A stretch of DNA of 64,000 nucleotides from Pyropia yezoensis (taxonomy: Eukaryota; Rhodophyta; Bangiophyceae; Bangiales; Bangiaceae), in assembly GCA_009829735.1 (NCBI GenBank), contig CM020620.1:26320951-26384950 (forward strand). The letters run 5' to 3'. The position numbers and the translations under genes were made by a program. Under the pieces are notes generated by a model. The model had not been told where the DNA came from, ran no database searches, and saw only the letters and a list, made by a program, of their open reading frames with translations. Positions within the stretch are counted from its first letter, which is position 1. Each line of letters opens with the position of its first letter. Positions 19,930 through 29,958 of this stretch are shown piece after piece.

Positions 19930-20153
19930 GCAGCGGCGGTGGGGGGCTGCAGGGCGGCCGGGCTGGCGGTGCGGGTGGTGGGGGTGGGGCGGGCGGGTCG
20001 GGCCGCCCCGCGGCGGCCAAGCGTGTCAAGGTGCGGCCGCAGGATGTCAAGGTGGTGGTCGCCGCCATGGGCTGCACCGCCGCCGAGGCGGAGGCCGCCC
20101 TGGGTGCGGGGGGGGGGGTTGTCGCCACCCTGACGCGGCTGGTGCACGAGTAG
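19683..20153 (+). CDS. HYPK: HYPK-like protein (NatA/ribosome-associated, UBA domain)
   Basis: HYPK is a small chaperone that binds and tunes the NatA N-terminal acetyltransferase at the ribosome. The 156-residue product has the HYPK signature ADLDRVTDYVEETEVDTA near residue 22-40 and a C-terminal NAC/UBA-like domain (VKVRPQDVKVVVAAMGC, AEAEAALGAGGGVVATLTRL). Between them, in place of the usual charged helix, is about 70 residues of almost pure Gly with some Ala and Arg, encoded by (GGC)n. The ATG at 19683 gives MASAGDADGTPPSAP, typical of HYPK N-termini; the open frame extends upstream without a supported start. There is no intron. Confidence 0.8.
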
Positions 20154-21307
20154 CGGGGGAGTGGGGGGTGGGGGGTGGGGGGGGCAGGAGGGCGGGAGGA
20201 AAGGAGGCCCATGGGCCGTCGGTGGTGGTGGCGGTGGTGGTGGTGGTGGTGGTGGTGGCGGCGGTGGGTCGCAGCGGCGGTAGTGGCGGCGGGGTTGGCG
20301 CCTGTGTCTGGGGGGGCGCCGTGGCCGCCGCCGACGGCTTGGTAAGGTGGTGCGGCTGGCGTGCTACGCGGCCTCGGCAGGAGCGGCGGCGGCGGCGGCG
20401 GCGGCGGCAGCGGCGGTAGCGGCGGCGGCGGCGGTAGCGGCGGCAGCGGCGGTAGCGGCGGCAGCGGTGGCAGCGGCGGCAGCGGCGGCGGCAGTGAGGC
20501 AGGCCGGCGGGCCGGTGCTGTGGCGGCGCCGCGGTAGGGTGGGGTGGTGGCGGCGCTGTGGTGGCGTTGTGCGGTGGCAACGATTGGCGATGGGCGTCGG
20601 TCAGCCAGCTGGTACGGGGGTGCGGGTGGGGGGTAGGGTCGCAGGCGGAGAGGCTCCTTGCCGATGCCGGGGTGGTCACCGCCGCTGCCGGAACGGCCGC
20701 CCCCGACGTGGGGGCACGGGGCCGCTGGCTGGCCGCAGCGGTAGCAGGGGTGGCCGGTGGCTGGGTCGCGGGGGATGGGCGGCAGCGGCGCCGCGCGGTC
20801 AGGCGGGCGCCGTCGACGACGGTGGCGGTAGCAGAGGAGGAGGGAGCAGGGGGGTGGTGGCGAAATTGGGCGTGCAATGGTCGCGATGGTTTTGGCCGGA
20901 GCTCGAGGGCGCGGGGGAGGGAAGGACGCCCCCGCGCACCGTGCGTGGGCGGCCGCGGCCGCTGCGGCGCCATCGTGCTGCTGCAGGTGCGCGCTTGTCT
21001 CCCCTGCCCGAGAGGGTTTTCATGGGGGGCGGTGCGCGCAGAGGGGGGGGGGGCGGCGACACGTTGCTGGGCGTGCGCCTCTCACCGCCGCAGCGTCGTG
21101 TGCGGGAGGTTTGATTGCCTGCCAAAAACGAGTGGAGGGGAGGTGGATGACCCCCGTAGGCTCGGGAGGCGCCAGCGCCGGCGGCTCACGACTTGGTGTC
21201 CTAAAACGGGCGTCGTTGAGCGGAAACGTGCGGCGCGAAAGGCAGAGGCCGCGGTCTCCATGTCGGCGGGTGTGCCCGCACGCGGGGCGCGGCCCCCCCC
21301 CCCCACC
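20154..21307. repeat. (GGT)n and (GGC)n microsatellites and GC-rich spacer
   Basis: GGT repeats lie at about 20218-20262 and GGC/GGT-type trinucleotides at about 20376-20510. The rest of the stretch is GC-rich spacer between the convergent HYPK and peroxiredoxin genes. Open frames here translate to Ala, Gly or Arg runs and are not supported as genes. Confidence 0.7.
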
Positions 21308-22058
21308 TCACTCCGCCGCCGGTGCCCCCGCCCGAAGCGCCTCGAGCGCCTCCCGCGCGCCCTTGACGTGTGCGGCCACGTCGAGCGCCGCCGAGATAAC
21401 ACGCACCACCACCCCCCGCGCGTCGACAACGTACGTGACGCGTCCCGGCAGCACCCACAGCGTCGACGGGACGGCGTAGAGGGACCGGAGGGCGCCGTTG
21501 GCGTCGGAAATGAGGCGGAAGGGCAGCCGGTGGGCGGCCTTGAAGGCGGCGTGCGCCGCGTCCCCCGAGATGCCTACAATCTCCGCGTCGAGCGTGCCAA
21601 AGTCCGCGGCGGCGTCGCGGAAGGCGCACGCCTGGGCGGTGCAGCCAGGGGTAAAGCTGTGCGCGGCCGGTGGAGCAGGGTAGAGGGAGCGGAGGGAGAG
21701 GCACACACGAGCGCAAAGTGCGGGGCGTGCTGTGCGGCTCCCGCGCGTGTCAGTTGGACGACAGTTCTAAGGTGGCGACCCCCGCCCCAGCAGGCCCTAC
21801 CATCCATCGGCAGTTACCCTGAGGGACGTGGCCTGCCTGGACCCGTTACACCCGACCTGCCTCGGTGGCTACCCCCCGCCCCCCCCCGAAACCCCATTCC
21901 CAGCCCACCAAGCCACACAAGCCAGCCACCAGTACGTACGACCTTGGATAGAAGTAGAGCACCACCGGTCGCCCCGGCGTCACGGCCGACAGTCGGAACG
22001 AGGCGCCGTCGCAGTCGGTGGCGGTGAAGTCGGGGGCGGGGTCGCCCTCGGCGACCAT
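21308..22058 (-). CDS. Peroxiredoxin Q / BCP-type thiol peroxidase, one intron
   Basis: This enzyme reduces hydroperoxides using a peroxidatic Cys recycled by thioredoxin. Exon 1 is 22058-21943 and exon 2 is 21656-21308, with a GT-AG intron 21942-21657 (286 bases); the spliced product is 154 residues. Exon 1 gives EGDPAPDFTATDCDG and VVLYFYP; exon 2 starts FTPGCTAQACAFRD, where peroxidatic and resolving Cys are separated by four residues as in PrxQ/BCP. GISGD and the C-terminal VVDARG block also match. The junction is one or two residues shorter than usual between YFYP and TPGCT. There is no obvious plastid transit peptide at this start, although the frame stays open upstream without an ATG. 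Confidence 0.88.
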
Positions 22059-23008
22059 GGTGGAGGGGCGGGAGGCGCGAACGCACGCGTGGGCGCGCGG
22101 GGGAAAAGCGACGAACAGAGAGGGGGGGCGGGGACAGGGAGCAGGGCGGGGGACGGAGAGGGACACGGGGGGGGGGGGGGAGAGGGGACAGGTGTGGGCG
22201 ATGGACAGGACGGAGTGGACGATGGCGGTGGACGAAGATCGGCAGAACCAGGCAAGGGCCGCGCAGCCGAAAGCAAGGGCCGCGCAGCGCAAGCAAGGGC
22301 CGCGCAGCGCCCACACTGACTATTCGCTCGTACGGTTGCAGTTGTATGGTAGTTGATGTGATACCAGTCGCCGTGCATTTACAACTGATCCAGAGGTCTA
22401 CAAAGGTAGCCCCCCTGCACGATCCACCACGGATCGCTGCTGCCAGTGTCAGCGGAACACCTCCAAATCAATTTCGCCAATCGCCGAGGACCGCGACCTC
22501 GGCAGGGCGACGCCGCGGTCATGGCGCGTTTGATTTGGAGCCTTCCCAGAGCTGTAGGCGGCCGACGGCGATCGGGGCCGCTGGCTGGCCACGGCCGTAG
22601 CGCGCCGTCACGGTGGTCGCGCGGGTGCGCTTGCGGGAATGCCTCAAAGAGCAAGCCGCCACTCGGCGGCGCGTGACGGGTCAGGCGCTGGGCACAACGG
22701 TGGACACCGTGACGTCCGGCGGGACAGTTCTTGGGCGTCCAGTGGCGGGAGCACTACGAGCGCTCTGTCTCCCCTTTCCACCCCCCCCCTCATTCTCTCG
22801 ACCGTGCCCCGCCCGTCTGGGCGGAGCGCCGGCCATGCCCCGCGTGTGGTGTGGGTGGTGCGGGTGCAGTTGAGCGCCGGCTTCCCTACCTGTATCCCTG
22901 TCTCCTCAAAGTGTACTGCTTTTCACCCCTCCCCCCCCCCCCCCCGCATCCCCATCACTGCCCATTTCTCTTCTCCCTTAGAGGGCGGACGCAAGGTGTG
23001 CTGCCGCC
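22059..23008. other. Divergent spacer with a candidate 5' UTR intron acceptor
   Basis: This separates the minus-strand peroxiredoxin from the plus-strand gene at 23009. Three copies of an 18-base repeat (AAGGGCCGCGCAGC core) lie at 22253-22310. A strong 3' splice signal (pyrimidine tract ending TTCTCCCTTAG at 22981) lies 28 bases before ATG 23009, so the downstream gene may have a leader intron. No coding gene is recognised. Confidence 0.45.
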
Positions 23009-24703
23009 ATGCCGCGGGTGCCCCCCGTGACGACGCTGGTGCTCCACACCTGGCGGGAGCACTGCAAGCCCAAGCCGTGGGACCGCCCCAGCGGGTCGGA
23101 CGGAGAGGATGATGCGGTCGGGGGAGGCCACTCGTCGGACGCGGGGGGGGGACCCCCGCTGCCTCCCCGCCGCTTGCCCGCCGGTCGTGCAGCGGCGGGA
23201 GCGCGGGGGGGACGCCTCCCCTACCGCCGCTCCATGTCGGTGGACGAGGGCCTTGTCGGCGGCGGTGGTGGCAGCGGGAGCGGGAGCGGTGGCGGCGGCC
23301 GTGCCCGCCACCGCCTGGCTGGCAGTGGCTCTGGTACACCCCGAGACGTCGACGCGGGCGGCAGCGGCCCATCCCACCGCCGGTCAGCGTCGCGGCCCGA
23401 GCCGCCGTCAGCGGTGCTGTCACCATCTTCGTCGGAGGACGACCTGACGCTGGGCGCCTCGTGGGCGGTGCCCGCCGACGGGCCTGCTGCGTGGGACGTG
23501 CCCACCGCAGCGGTGGCGATTTGCCTGCCCGCTGCCAGCCGGGCGGCCATGCGGCGGTCGGTGTCGGTGGATATGGACCTGCGCAGTGACCGCGGAGGTG
23601 GTGATGCGGCCGCGGGCGCGCCCACCCCCCGTCGTGGCAGCGTTGGTGGTTCAGGGGACGTGCCAACCTGGGGCACTTCTTCCGTAGGGGCGGTCTCTTC
23701 GCCGGCGACGGCGGTGACCGCTGCCGACAGTGTCACCACCGGGCACCCGTTTTTGACGGACCTGGGTGGCTCGTTGGGCGCCCAACTCCCTGAGGGGGTG
23801 TCCTCATCGGCCCCGACCGTGTCCTTGTTAGCTGGGCGGGGAAGCGCACCCCAACTAGCACCTGTCCCCGCAGCGTCGTCGCAAGTGTTGGCGACAGCGG
23901 GCGCGCCCGCTTGGTCAATCCCCTCCCGCCGCGGCGTGCGGGGAGGGGGGCGACGTGCTTTTCCTCGCAGCGCTTCGACCGATGGGTCAGGCCCGGCGCT
24001 CGCTGCAGCTGCTCGCAACCTTGCTACGGGTGGCGGTACCCGCCGCTCTGGTGTGCGCCTCGCTGCCACCGCGTCGTCGGGGAGCTCTGCCGGGGAGCTC
24101 CTTGCGCGAGGGCCAGTGGCGCTGCCCGTCGCGTCCGGGGCAGGGGATGGAATTGACAGTCTACCACCGCTGCCGCCTGGTATCGGGGGTGGGCACCTGC
24201 ACCACCCCTACCCGTACCCGTACCCTCCTCACCCCCCGTATGCACACTCAGTGCGGCCGCCACCCCCGCCTGCTGTCTTTCTGCGCGGTACCCCCCGCGC
24301 AACGGCCGTTGACGACCTGCATCTGCCTAACCGGATGGCAGCGTCACCGCGCCGGGAGGTGCGCCGAAGCGCATCGACGGACGAGGCGCTTGAGGCACTG
24401 CCGCCGCTGCCACCCCGGGGTGGGACGGCTCCTTCAAGGGCCGCGGCTACGAGCGATGATGGCGATAAAGTCACAGACCTGGAGCTAGGCTCAGCCCCGC
24501 CGGCGGCCGCGGCCCCTGGCGGCGGGTCACCGCTGGTGCCCCCCGTGTGGGGTCGCCGTGCTGCTCGGCGGCGGCGCGACGAGGGCTTGTGCTCTTTGGG
24601 GGACGGCGTCGTGCGAACGCGGCCGCCACGTCCAAGTGGCAAGGACTGGCGGGAGGGTAGTTCTGCTGGAGGCTCAATATCCGATGGGTCGGACGTAACC
24701 TGA
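23009..24703 (+). CDS. Low-complexity protein with repeated R-R-S-x-S-x-D phosphosite motifs
   Basis: A 564-residue protein whose family I do not recognise. The start MPRVPPVTTLVLHTWREH has good context (GCCGCCATG). Most of the chain is Gly/Ser/Pro/Ala and likely disordered. One motif recurs at wide spacing: RRSMSVDE (about 73), RRSASRPE (about 125), RRSVSVDM (about 181), PRSASTDG (about 319) and RRSASTDE (about 451). Arg-Arg-x-Ser is the target of basophilic kinases such as PKA and CaMK, and R-x-x-pS can bind 14-3-3; that role is inferred. A His/Tyr/Pro tract (HLHHPYPYPYPPHPPYAH) lies near residue 395. There are no introns within the coding part. Confidence 0.65.
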   Translation: MPRVPPVTTLVLHTWREHCKPKPWDRPSGSDGEDDAVGGGHSSDAGGGPPLPPRRLPAGRAAAGARGGRLPYRRSMSVDEGLVGGGGGSGSGSGGGGRARHRLAGSGSGTPRDVDAGGSGPSHRRSASRPEPPSAVLSPSSSEDDLTLGASWAVPADGPAAWDVPTAAVAICLPAASRAAMRRSVSVDMDLRSDRGGGDAAAGAPTPRRGSVGGSGDVPTWGTSSVGAVSSPATAVTAADSVTTGHPFLTDLGGSLGAQLPEGVSSSAPTVSLLAGRGSAPQLAPVPAASSQVLATAGAPAWSIPSRRGVRGGGRRAFPRSASTDGSGPALAAAARNLATGGGTRRSGVRLAATASSGSSAGELLARGPVALPVASGAGDGIDSLPPLPPGIGGGHLHHPYPYPYPPHPPYAHSVRPPPPPAVFLRGTPRATAVDDLHLPNRMAASPRREVRRSASTDEALEALPPLPPRGGTAPSRAAATSDDGDKVTDLELGSAPPAAAAPGGGSPLVPPVWGRRAARRRRDEGLCSLGDGVVRTRPPRPSGKDWREGSSAGGSISDGSDVT

Positions 24704-26108
24704 CTGCGCTGTGGTCGAGTTGCGCGTCGGCACCCGACACCTGATGGGGCGCGCGCCCTCGACGGACGGCGGTCGTTTGTGGGTGTGGGCGGACCAGCGG
24801 TACGTTCTCTTGCCGTGGCAGGCGTCGGTTGCCGAGCCCGTGCTGTCTTGCTTGCACTGATGAGCGTATTAACAATGGATCCTTCTTACTGGCCGACCAC
24901 GATGTCGTGCTAGCGTGATGTGATATTTGTACGCGTGGCATTGCCGCTGCTGACGCAAGCGAGACGACTCCCGAGCTGATGGGGCAGAGGTGGGGTACTG
25001 GGGATGGGTACAAAGCATCATGAACGCGACATCTAACCTGGCTTGTTTGCGGTCCGTTGTTCCCGGCAGTGCTTCTCTGGTGACCCAGCTTGTGTTGTTC
25101 CTCTGTCCGGAGTGTAGATGTGCTCTTTGGGAGCGTCGAGTTCGTGGTCCATGGATGAGGTGTGGACGCGAGCGCTTTGTACAGAGTATGCTTGCCCATT
25201 TGGGTGGGAGCGAGCAGTGGACAATGAGTCGGCCAGCTGACCGCGGTGTTCCCATTCCTGCTGTCTCTGTCAATATTTTTTTTGCTATTTATTTGCGCAG
25301 CTCTTGTATCCCTAGTCCGCCCGCCCCCTCCTCCCGTGAGCACGCCACGACCACCCCTACGGCCGGCTTGAACCGCACCCAAGAAGCTACCATCATCCAT
25401 CCCCTTCCCTCCCAATCTCCCATGAAGGAAGAGCCCCTGCTGTCCTCCCCCCGACCTCCCCAAGCCCCGCCGCCGCCGCCGCCGCTAGCACCAACTTCCC
25501 GCCCCCAGAAAGAGTTGACGTCGTCTTCCCCCGCACGGCCATCTCCAAACGCCTTCACCTCCGACACCCTCACCACATACAAACAAAGCCGCCACAGCCT
25601 CCCCCCCACACGGCGCGATAACCGCTACAGCACCATCCGCCGAAGCACGTTCCCCGCTGCCGCTACCGACCCGAACGCCCCCACAATCCACAGTCACCAC
25701 CGCCATGGAAGGCAAGGTATGAAAGCAAGCATCGTCTGCTGCACCGGCACTATCTTCCTCCTGCATACACCGAGACGCACATTGCTGGTGTGCGTGCGTC
25801 GCGCAGAATGTCTTTCGTGACTGTTGTGGTGCAGTGCTTGCACTGCTGTCCTCCTCTGTTCTGTACACTATACAAACAACCGCCTAGCGACCTGTGCCTC
25901 CCCCCGTGTACGAGCGAGGACCTGCACGCAAGAAGTAGGCACAAATGATGCAATGTTCCCCAGCATCGTTTTACTCTTTCCCCAGTACCTCGTTCGCAGC
26001 GTATCTGTACAAGGCATCTATACACAGGTTGACGGTGCATGGAAATACAAACGTCCCACTCACAGCCCACTGACACGGGTAGCGACGATCGTCGCGGAGT
26101 CGGCGCGT
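24704..26108. other. Intergenic region, possible short spliced ORF near 25705
   Basis: This is the 3' flank of two convergent genes. At 25705 an ATG in good context (CACCGCCATGGAAGG) is followed after four codons by AAG/GTATGA, a donor-like site; an acceptor-like GTGGTGCAG ends at about 25850 and would open a frame of about 38 Cys-rich codons. This would give a peptide of about 42 residues. The evidence is only splice-like signals. The rest shows no gene. Confidence 0.35.
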
Positions 26109-26495
26109 CTAAAAGACCTTGGAGACGAGCTCGGCCGGCAGCGAGCCCAGCGCCGCCACCTGCGAGTAGATGCTCTGCCCCGTCGCCAGCTCCACCACAA
26201 GCCCCGCCGCAAATCCAATCATCGCTCCCCGCCCGTTGACAACCTCAGAGAACCGCGTCCACCCCTGCGGCCGGTTGGACTGCGCGTTGATCTTGGCGTC
26301 CGCGTCGCGGGCGATCTTGCCGAACTTGCGCTTCGGGTCCTCGCCAACCATCATGGTCGGCACGCCGTGCCGGGTAGTGGCCGGGGTGGCCAGCGACAGG
26401 GGAGCCGTGAATGTCGACGTCCGCGCCGACACTGCGGCGGCAGAGGTGGGGCGGCCGGCGGCCGGGAAGGCAACAGCAGAGCCGACAAAGGCCAT
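26109..26495 (-). CDS. One-helix LHC-like (high-light-inducible type) protein, plastid targeted
   Basis: A thylakoid protein of the LHC/HLIP superfamily that binds pigment and protects photosystems from excess light. It has 128 residues. Residues 1-48 look like a transit peptide (MAFVGSAVAFPAAGRPTSA..., Ser/Ala/Thr/Arg rich). The mature part has the chlorophyll-binding motif E-V-V-N-G-R-G-A-M-I-G-F leading into one membrane helix (MIGFAAGLVVELATGQSI) and a short C-terminus. One helix with E and R ligands is the size of cyanobacterial HLIPs and plant OHPs. There is no intron. Confidence 0.88.
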   Translation of the reverse strand: MAFVGSAVAFPAAGRPTSAAAVSARTSTFTAPLSLATPATTRHGVPTMMVGEDPKRKFGKIARDADAKINAQSNRPQGWTRFSEVVNGRGAMIGFAAGLVVELATGQSIYSQVAALGSLPAELVSKVF

Positions 26496-28171
26496 GGCGA
26501 AGTGGGGGGGGGGGGGAAGGGGGCAGTGAGTGGGAAAGTGGTGAGAGAGTGAGGTCGGAAGGAGACTGCGGCTGAGGGCGCAGCGGCGTAACAGAGTGGT
26601 GGTGACGAAGTTGACGAAGGAGAGCGGAAAGGGAGCGGAGTGTTTGGGGGGATGGGTGACGTGAAGACGTAGGATGATGTCTGGTGGCGGTCAAGTGCGA
26701 GCGCATGAGACCGACAGTATTTGTAGTGCCAGGAAGGTCACTCTGGGGCTGTGCAATGCACGCTGACCAGAGTTGCACGTGCAGTCTCCGTCCCCCATCA
26801 ATCGGTCGGGTGGAAGCAGCGGCAGCCGCCTCCAGCTTGCCAAATGCCATCGTCGGCGACTCCTACATCCGTGGCCACCCGTGCAAGAGCATGTGATGGG
26901 CGGAACGAGTGGATCAGCCAACGGATGCCGTTGGGCGGCGGAAGGACGGGCGGGATCCCGCTCAGCGTGGCCACAAACTCGTCAATGATGACAGATCCGC
27001 CTCCGCTGACTCATTGGCCACGAATGTCTCGAGGCTTCTTTAGGAACATATGATTTTGCACACCCCCGCGCAGCTGCTGCCTCCCACGTCACTCGTTCTG
27101 CCACCGGCTGAGGCTTCGACGCTCGGCCCATCATCATATTGTGCGTCCCGTAAAAAGTGGACGTGCACAGGTCGTGCAGTGTGGGTTTGATTGGTCCAGT
27201 GGCCGATATTTGACATGATCACGACACGTGCACGTCCACTTTTTACGGGACGCACTATATTGTTCGTCCCGTAAAAAGTGGACGTGCACGGGTCGTGCAG
27301 TGTGGGTTTGATTGGTCCAGTGGCCGATATTCGACATGATCACGACACGAGCACGTCCACTTTTTACGGGACGCACTATATTGTGCGTCCCGTAAAAAGT
27401 GGACGTGCACGGGTCGTGCAGTGTGGGTTTGATTGGTCCAGTGGCCGATATTTGACATGATCACGACACGAGCACGTCCACTTTTTACGGGACGCACTAT
27501 ATGATGGGCAGCGGCTGGAAGGTCCTCAGCCTGTCTCTATGTACGACCTCCACTTTGCATGCGCCAGTTGTTGTGGTCACGACCCGCACCCGCCACCCAT
27601 CCGTGATTGCCTGTGCCTCGACGATATGCCACAATGTCGAAAAATGGAGAACGCGGACCAGGGGGCCAGAGAGTGAAAAAATCGGGTCCCCTTCACGTCA
27701 AGACACCCTGCCGCCACCGCATCACCCCCACCAGCGGTCCACCGTTGCTGCACTACCACCCCGACTCTCCTCGTCACGCTGCCATGCTGCCAGCAGCCGC
27801 ACCGGCCGCCCCAACCGCGCCGGCGGTGGGCGCCGCAAATAGCGAGCGCGCGGAGCAGCGCCGCCCACTCGCCGCCGCGCCCGGGGGAGGGGGGGGGACG
27901 GACAGCAGCAGCGCCGGGCCGGCTACCGTTGCGGCAAGAGCGGTGAGCGCCACCAGCCGGCCAGCCGGTAGATGGCTCGGAGGTCGGGGGAGCGGGGATG
28001 GGGGGGGTGGGTGGCAAGGGATCCCGACGGGGGTGTCTTTGGCGATGGCCACAGAGCGGCTGGAATCTTGCTCAACGTGGCATACAAACACCATCCGCAC
28101 CCCATCCCCCACGTATCTTCCTCGCACGATACAGTGCGAAGTTACCAACATCCCCCTACCAACCAGCCTGC
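26496..28171. other. Intergenic region carrying the MITE array; otherwise no gene
   Basis: It holds the promoter side of the one-helix protein gene (26496-27000) and the 3' flank of the AOS1 gene. No ORF with family features is seen. The only structured feature is the triple MITE array at 27141-27497. Confidence 0.6.
27141..27497 (+). mobile_element. Three tandem head-to-tail copies of the 115-bp MITE
   Basis: The copies are at 27141-27255, 27262-27376 and 27383-27497. Each is bounded by GTGCGTCCCGTAAAAAGTGG and its complement, with terminal inverted repeats of about 26 bp. Adjacent copies are joined by TATATT, meaning that the outer TA/TT bases of each unit share a single TA. The array is flanked by TA on both sides. 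The copies are nearly identical, so the array is young. Their internal orientation is opposite to that of the copies at 11499, 40121 and 51295. Confidence 0.92.
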
Positions 28172-29299
28172 TCACATTCCAACAACCTCCACCACCCCCG
28201 CCCCCGTGCGGCCATCAAACCAGAAAAAGTTGCGCAGCGGCACGCCCACCCCCGACGCTACCTTGATGACCTCCCGCCCCCAGATACCTCCGAGACATGC
28301 TGCGACGGCGGGAAGCGGGACCCCCGCGGTGCGGGCCACTGCGTCGACCAGGCCAGCCTCGTCGCGACGGCCACGGCCGCCGCCGCCCGGCTGGCCCCCG
28401 CGCCGCGCCCACACGTCTGAAAAAGAGGGCGGCGCTGGAGTTCCCTCTGGTACACCCGCCAAGGGTGCGTCCTTGGCAGGCGATGCCGCCGCGTCATTGC
28501 CACCACCGCTCGCCCCGTGCGCGTCGCTTCCAGCCGAAGCGTCAGCAAGCTCGCCAAGCGCCGCCATCACCCCCCACCCCACCACAGACTCGGAGGCCTT
28601 GACCCCCCGCGCTGCAGCGTGCGTCGGGAAGGACGTGGTGATGGTGGCAGGGGCCGTCGGGGGGACCTCCGCCCCCCCTCCCTCGGCAGGGACCTGGGCG
28701 GCTGGCGGCGGCGCCCCGCCACCCGCGCACGTCCAATCACCCGCATCAATGAAGAGCCCACCGTAGAGCCCTGCGGTGCGGCCGGAAAAAAAGGGCACCC
28801 CTGCGGCCCGCGCCGTGTCGGCAAGGACAGCCTCGTAGCGCGCACCAAGCTCCAGCGCACAGACGGCAGCATACCCGGCGAGGGCGGGTGTGGTTGGAGA
28901 CGGCGGCAACACCTCCACCGCCACGTGCGGGTTCATCTCAGAGAGGGCGGCGACGAAGGCGTCGGGGGTGGCGCCAAGGAAGGAGGGCGTGGAAGCGGCC
29001 GACGATGGGAAGGGGCACAGCGTCAAGCGGGCAATACCTGCCAAAACGAGATTCTTGGCAAGCTCCGCGCCCAGATGAGAGGGGAGGGTGCCGACGAGGA
29101 GCAGACGCGCAGCAGAAAGGCGCTGCTGCGCCTCGAGGCCCCACAGACGGATCTGACGGTCATAGACGGCAGCTTCTTCCGACGTGAGAACCCGGGGCTT
29201 GGGGGCGCCAGAGCTGTGCGCGTCGGACATGTCCCCTGCTTCGCCGTTGGAGACACTGGGGGGATGGGGGGCCGCGGGCAGATCTGCAGGCGACGCCAT
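28172..29299 (-). CDS. AOS1: SUMO-activating enzyme subunit 1 (AOS1/SAE1)
   Basis: This is the non-catalytic half of the heterodimeric SUMO E1, which adenylates SUMO together with UBA2. The product has 375 residues. The N-terminal signature TSEEAAVYDRQIRLWGLEAQ leads into a Rossmann-type segment (RLLLVGTLPSHLGAELAKNLVL). The C-terminal GIWGREVIKVASGVGVP and NFFWFDGRTGAGVVE blocks match SAE1. It lacks the catalytic Cys domain of UBA2 and UBA1, as expected. A Gly/Ala/Pro-rich loop fills the middle. Start is the ATG at 29299 (MASPADLPAAP). It is divergent from the SBPase gene across about 660 bases. Confidence 0.85.
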   Translation of the reverse strand: MASPADLPAAPHPPSVSNGEAGDMSDAHSSGAPKPRVLTSEEAAVYDRQIRLWGLEAQQRLSAARLLLVGTLPSHLGAELAKNLVLAGIARLTLCPFPSSAASTPSFLGATPDAFVAALSEMNPHVAVEVLPPSPTTPALAGYAAVCALELGARYEAVLADTARAAGVPFFSGRTAGLYGGLFIDAGDWTCAGGGAPPPAAQVPAEGGGAEVPPTAPATITTSFPTHAAARGVKASESVVGWGVMAALGELADASAGSDAHGASGGGNDAAASPAKDAPLAGVPEGTPAPPSFSDVWARRGGQPGGGGRGRRDEAGLVDAVARTAGVPLPAVAACLGGIWGREVIKVASGVGVPLRNFFWFDGRTGAGVVEVVGM

Positions 29300-29958
29300 T
29301 GAGGCCAGGTACACCAAACTGCGGGAGGAACGGTGACGGTATGGGACGCACCCACAGTCTCAGACTAAACGGGGAAGAGTGCACGAACGTTGCCGCTTCG
29401 ACAGGAAGGAGAGGTAATCTGGTAAGGGGGTACTCGGATGACCGGGCTGTGTCCCGTTTCGAGCGAGAGCCGGCGCCGAACGCTGTGCGCCAGTTTGCGC
29501 GGGAAGGCCGGCTCACTGGGGCATGTCGATCGATGTCCTAATTGGTATTTTGACCATAAAACTTCATGGTAGAAATGTATTTCCCACGGGATCTTAATTG
29601 GGGTGGTCACGGAGATTGAAGCAGTGCACAGCCGTGGAGCAGATCGCCGTGGCCCTGGCTGGGAATGAATGCCTGCTGGCCTGCGCGTGGCTCCGAGCTC
29701 TCTCCACCTCTCATGTGCACTGCCGGGCGTCCAACGCCCTCGCTGCACATCGTCGTTCGCTCGAGGCACACCGGCGTTCTGGCCTCAGCGCACTGGTAGC
29801 ACGCCTCCCTCTTATCTCTTACGGCTCCATCTCGTCTGTCATTGCCTAGTCGCGCATTACCCGACTTCCCGCCGTCCCGTCCTCGACCTTCCCCCTTTCC
29901 CCCACTCCCGTCTCACCCATTCCCTTCGGACGTGGGCTGCTCCCCCCCGATCGTCGCC
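29300..29958. promoter_or_regulatory. Shared divergent promoter region of AOS1 and SBPase
   Basis: The 659 bases between the two start codons contain two AATTGG (inverted CCAAT-like) boxes at about 29540 and 29594, close together in a local AT-richer patch. The SBPase side becomes C/T-rich before the ATG, like a leader. No other gene is seen. Confidence 0.4.

Noticed and set aside
27141-27497. CRISPR-like array (regularly spaced repeats)
   Set aside because: The units are three whole MITE copies with inverted ends and shared TA junctions; there are no unique spacers and the context is eukaryotic.
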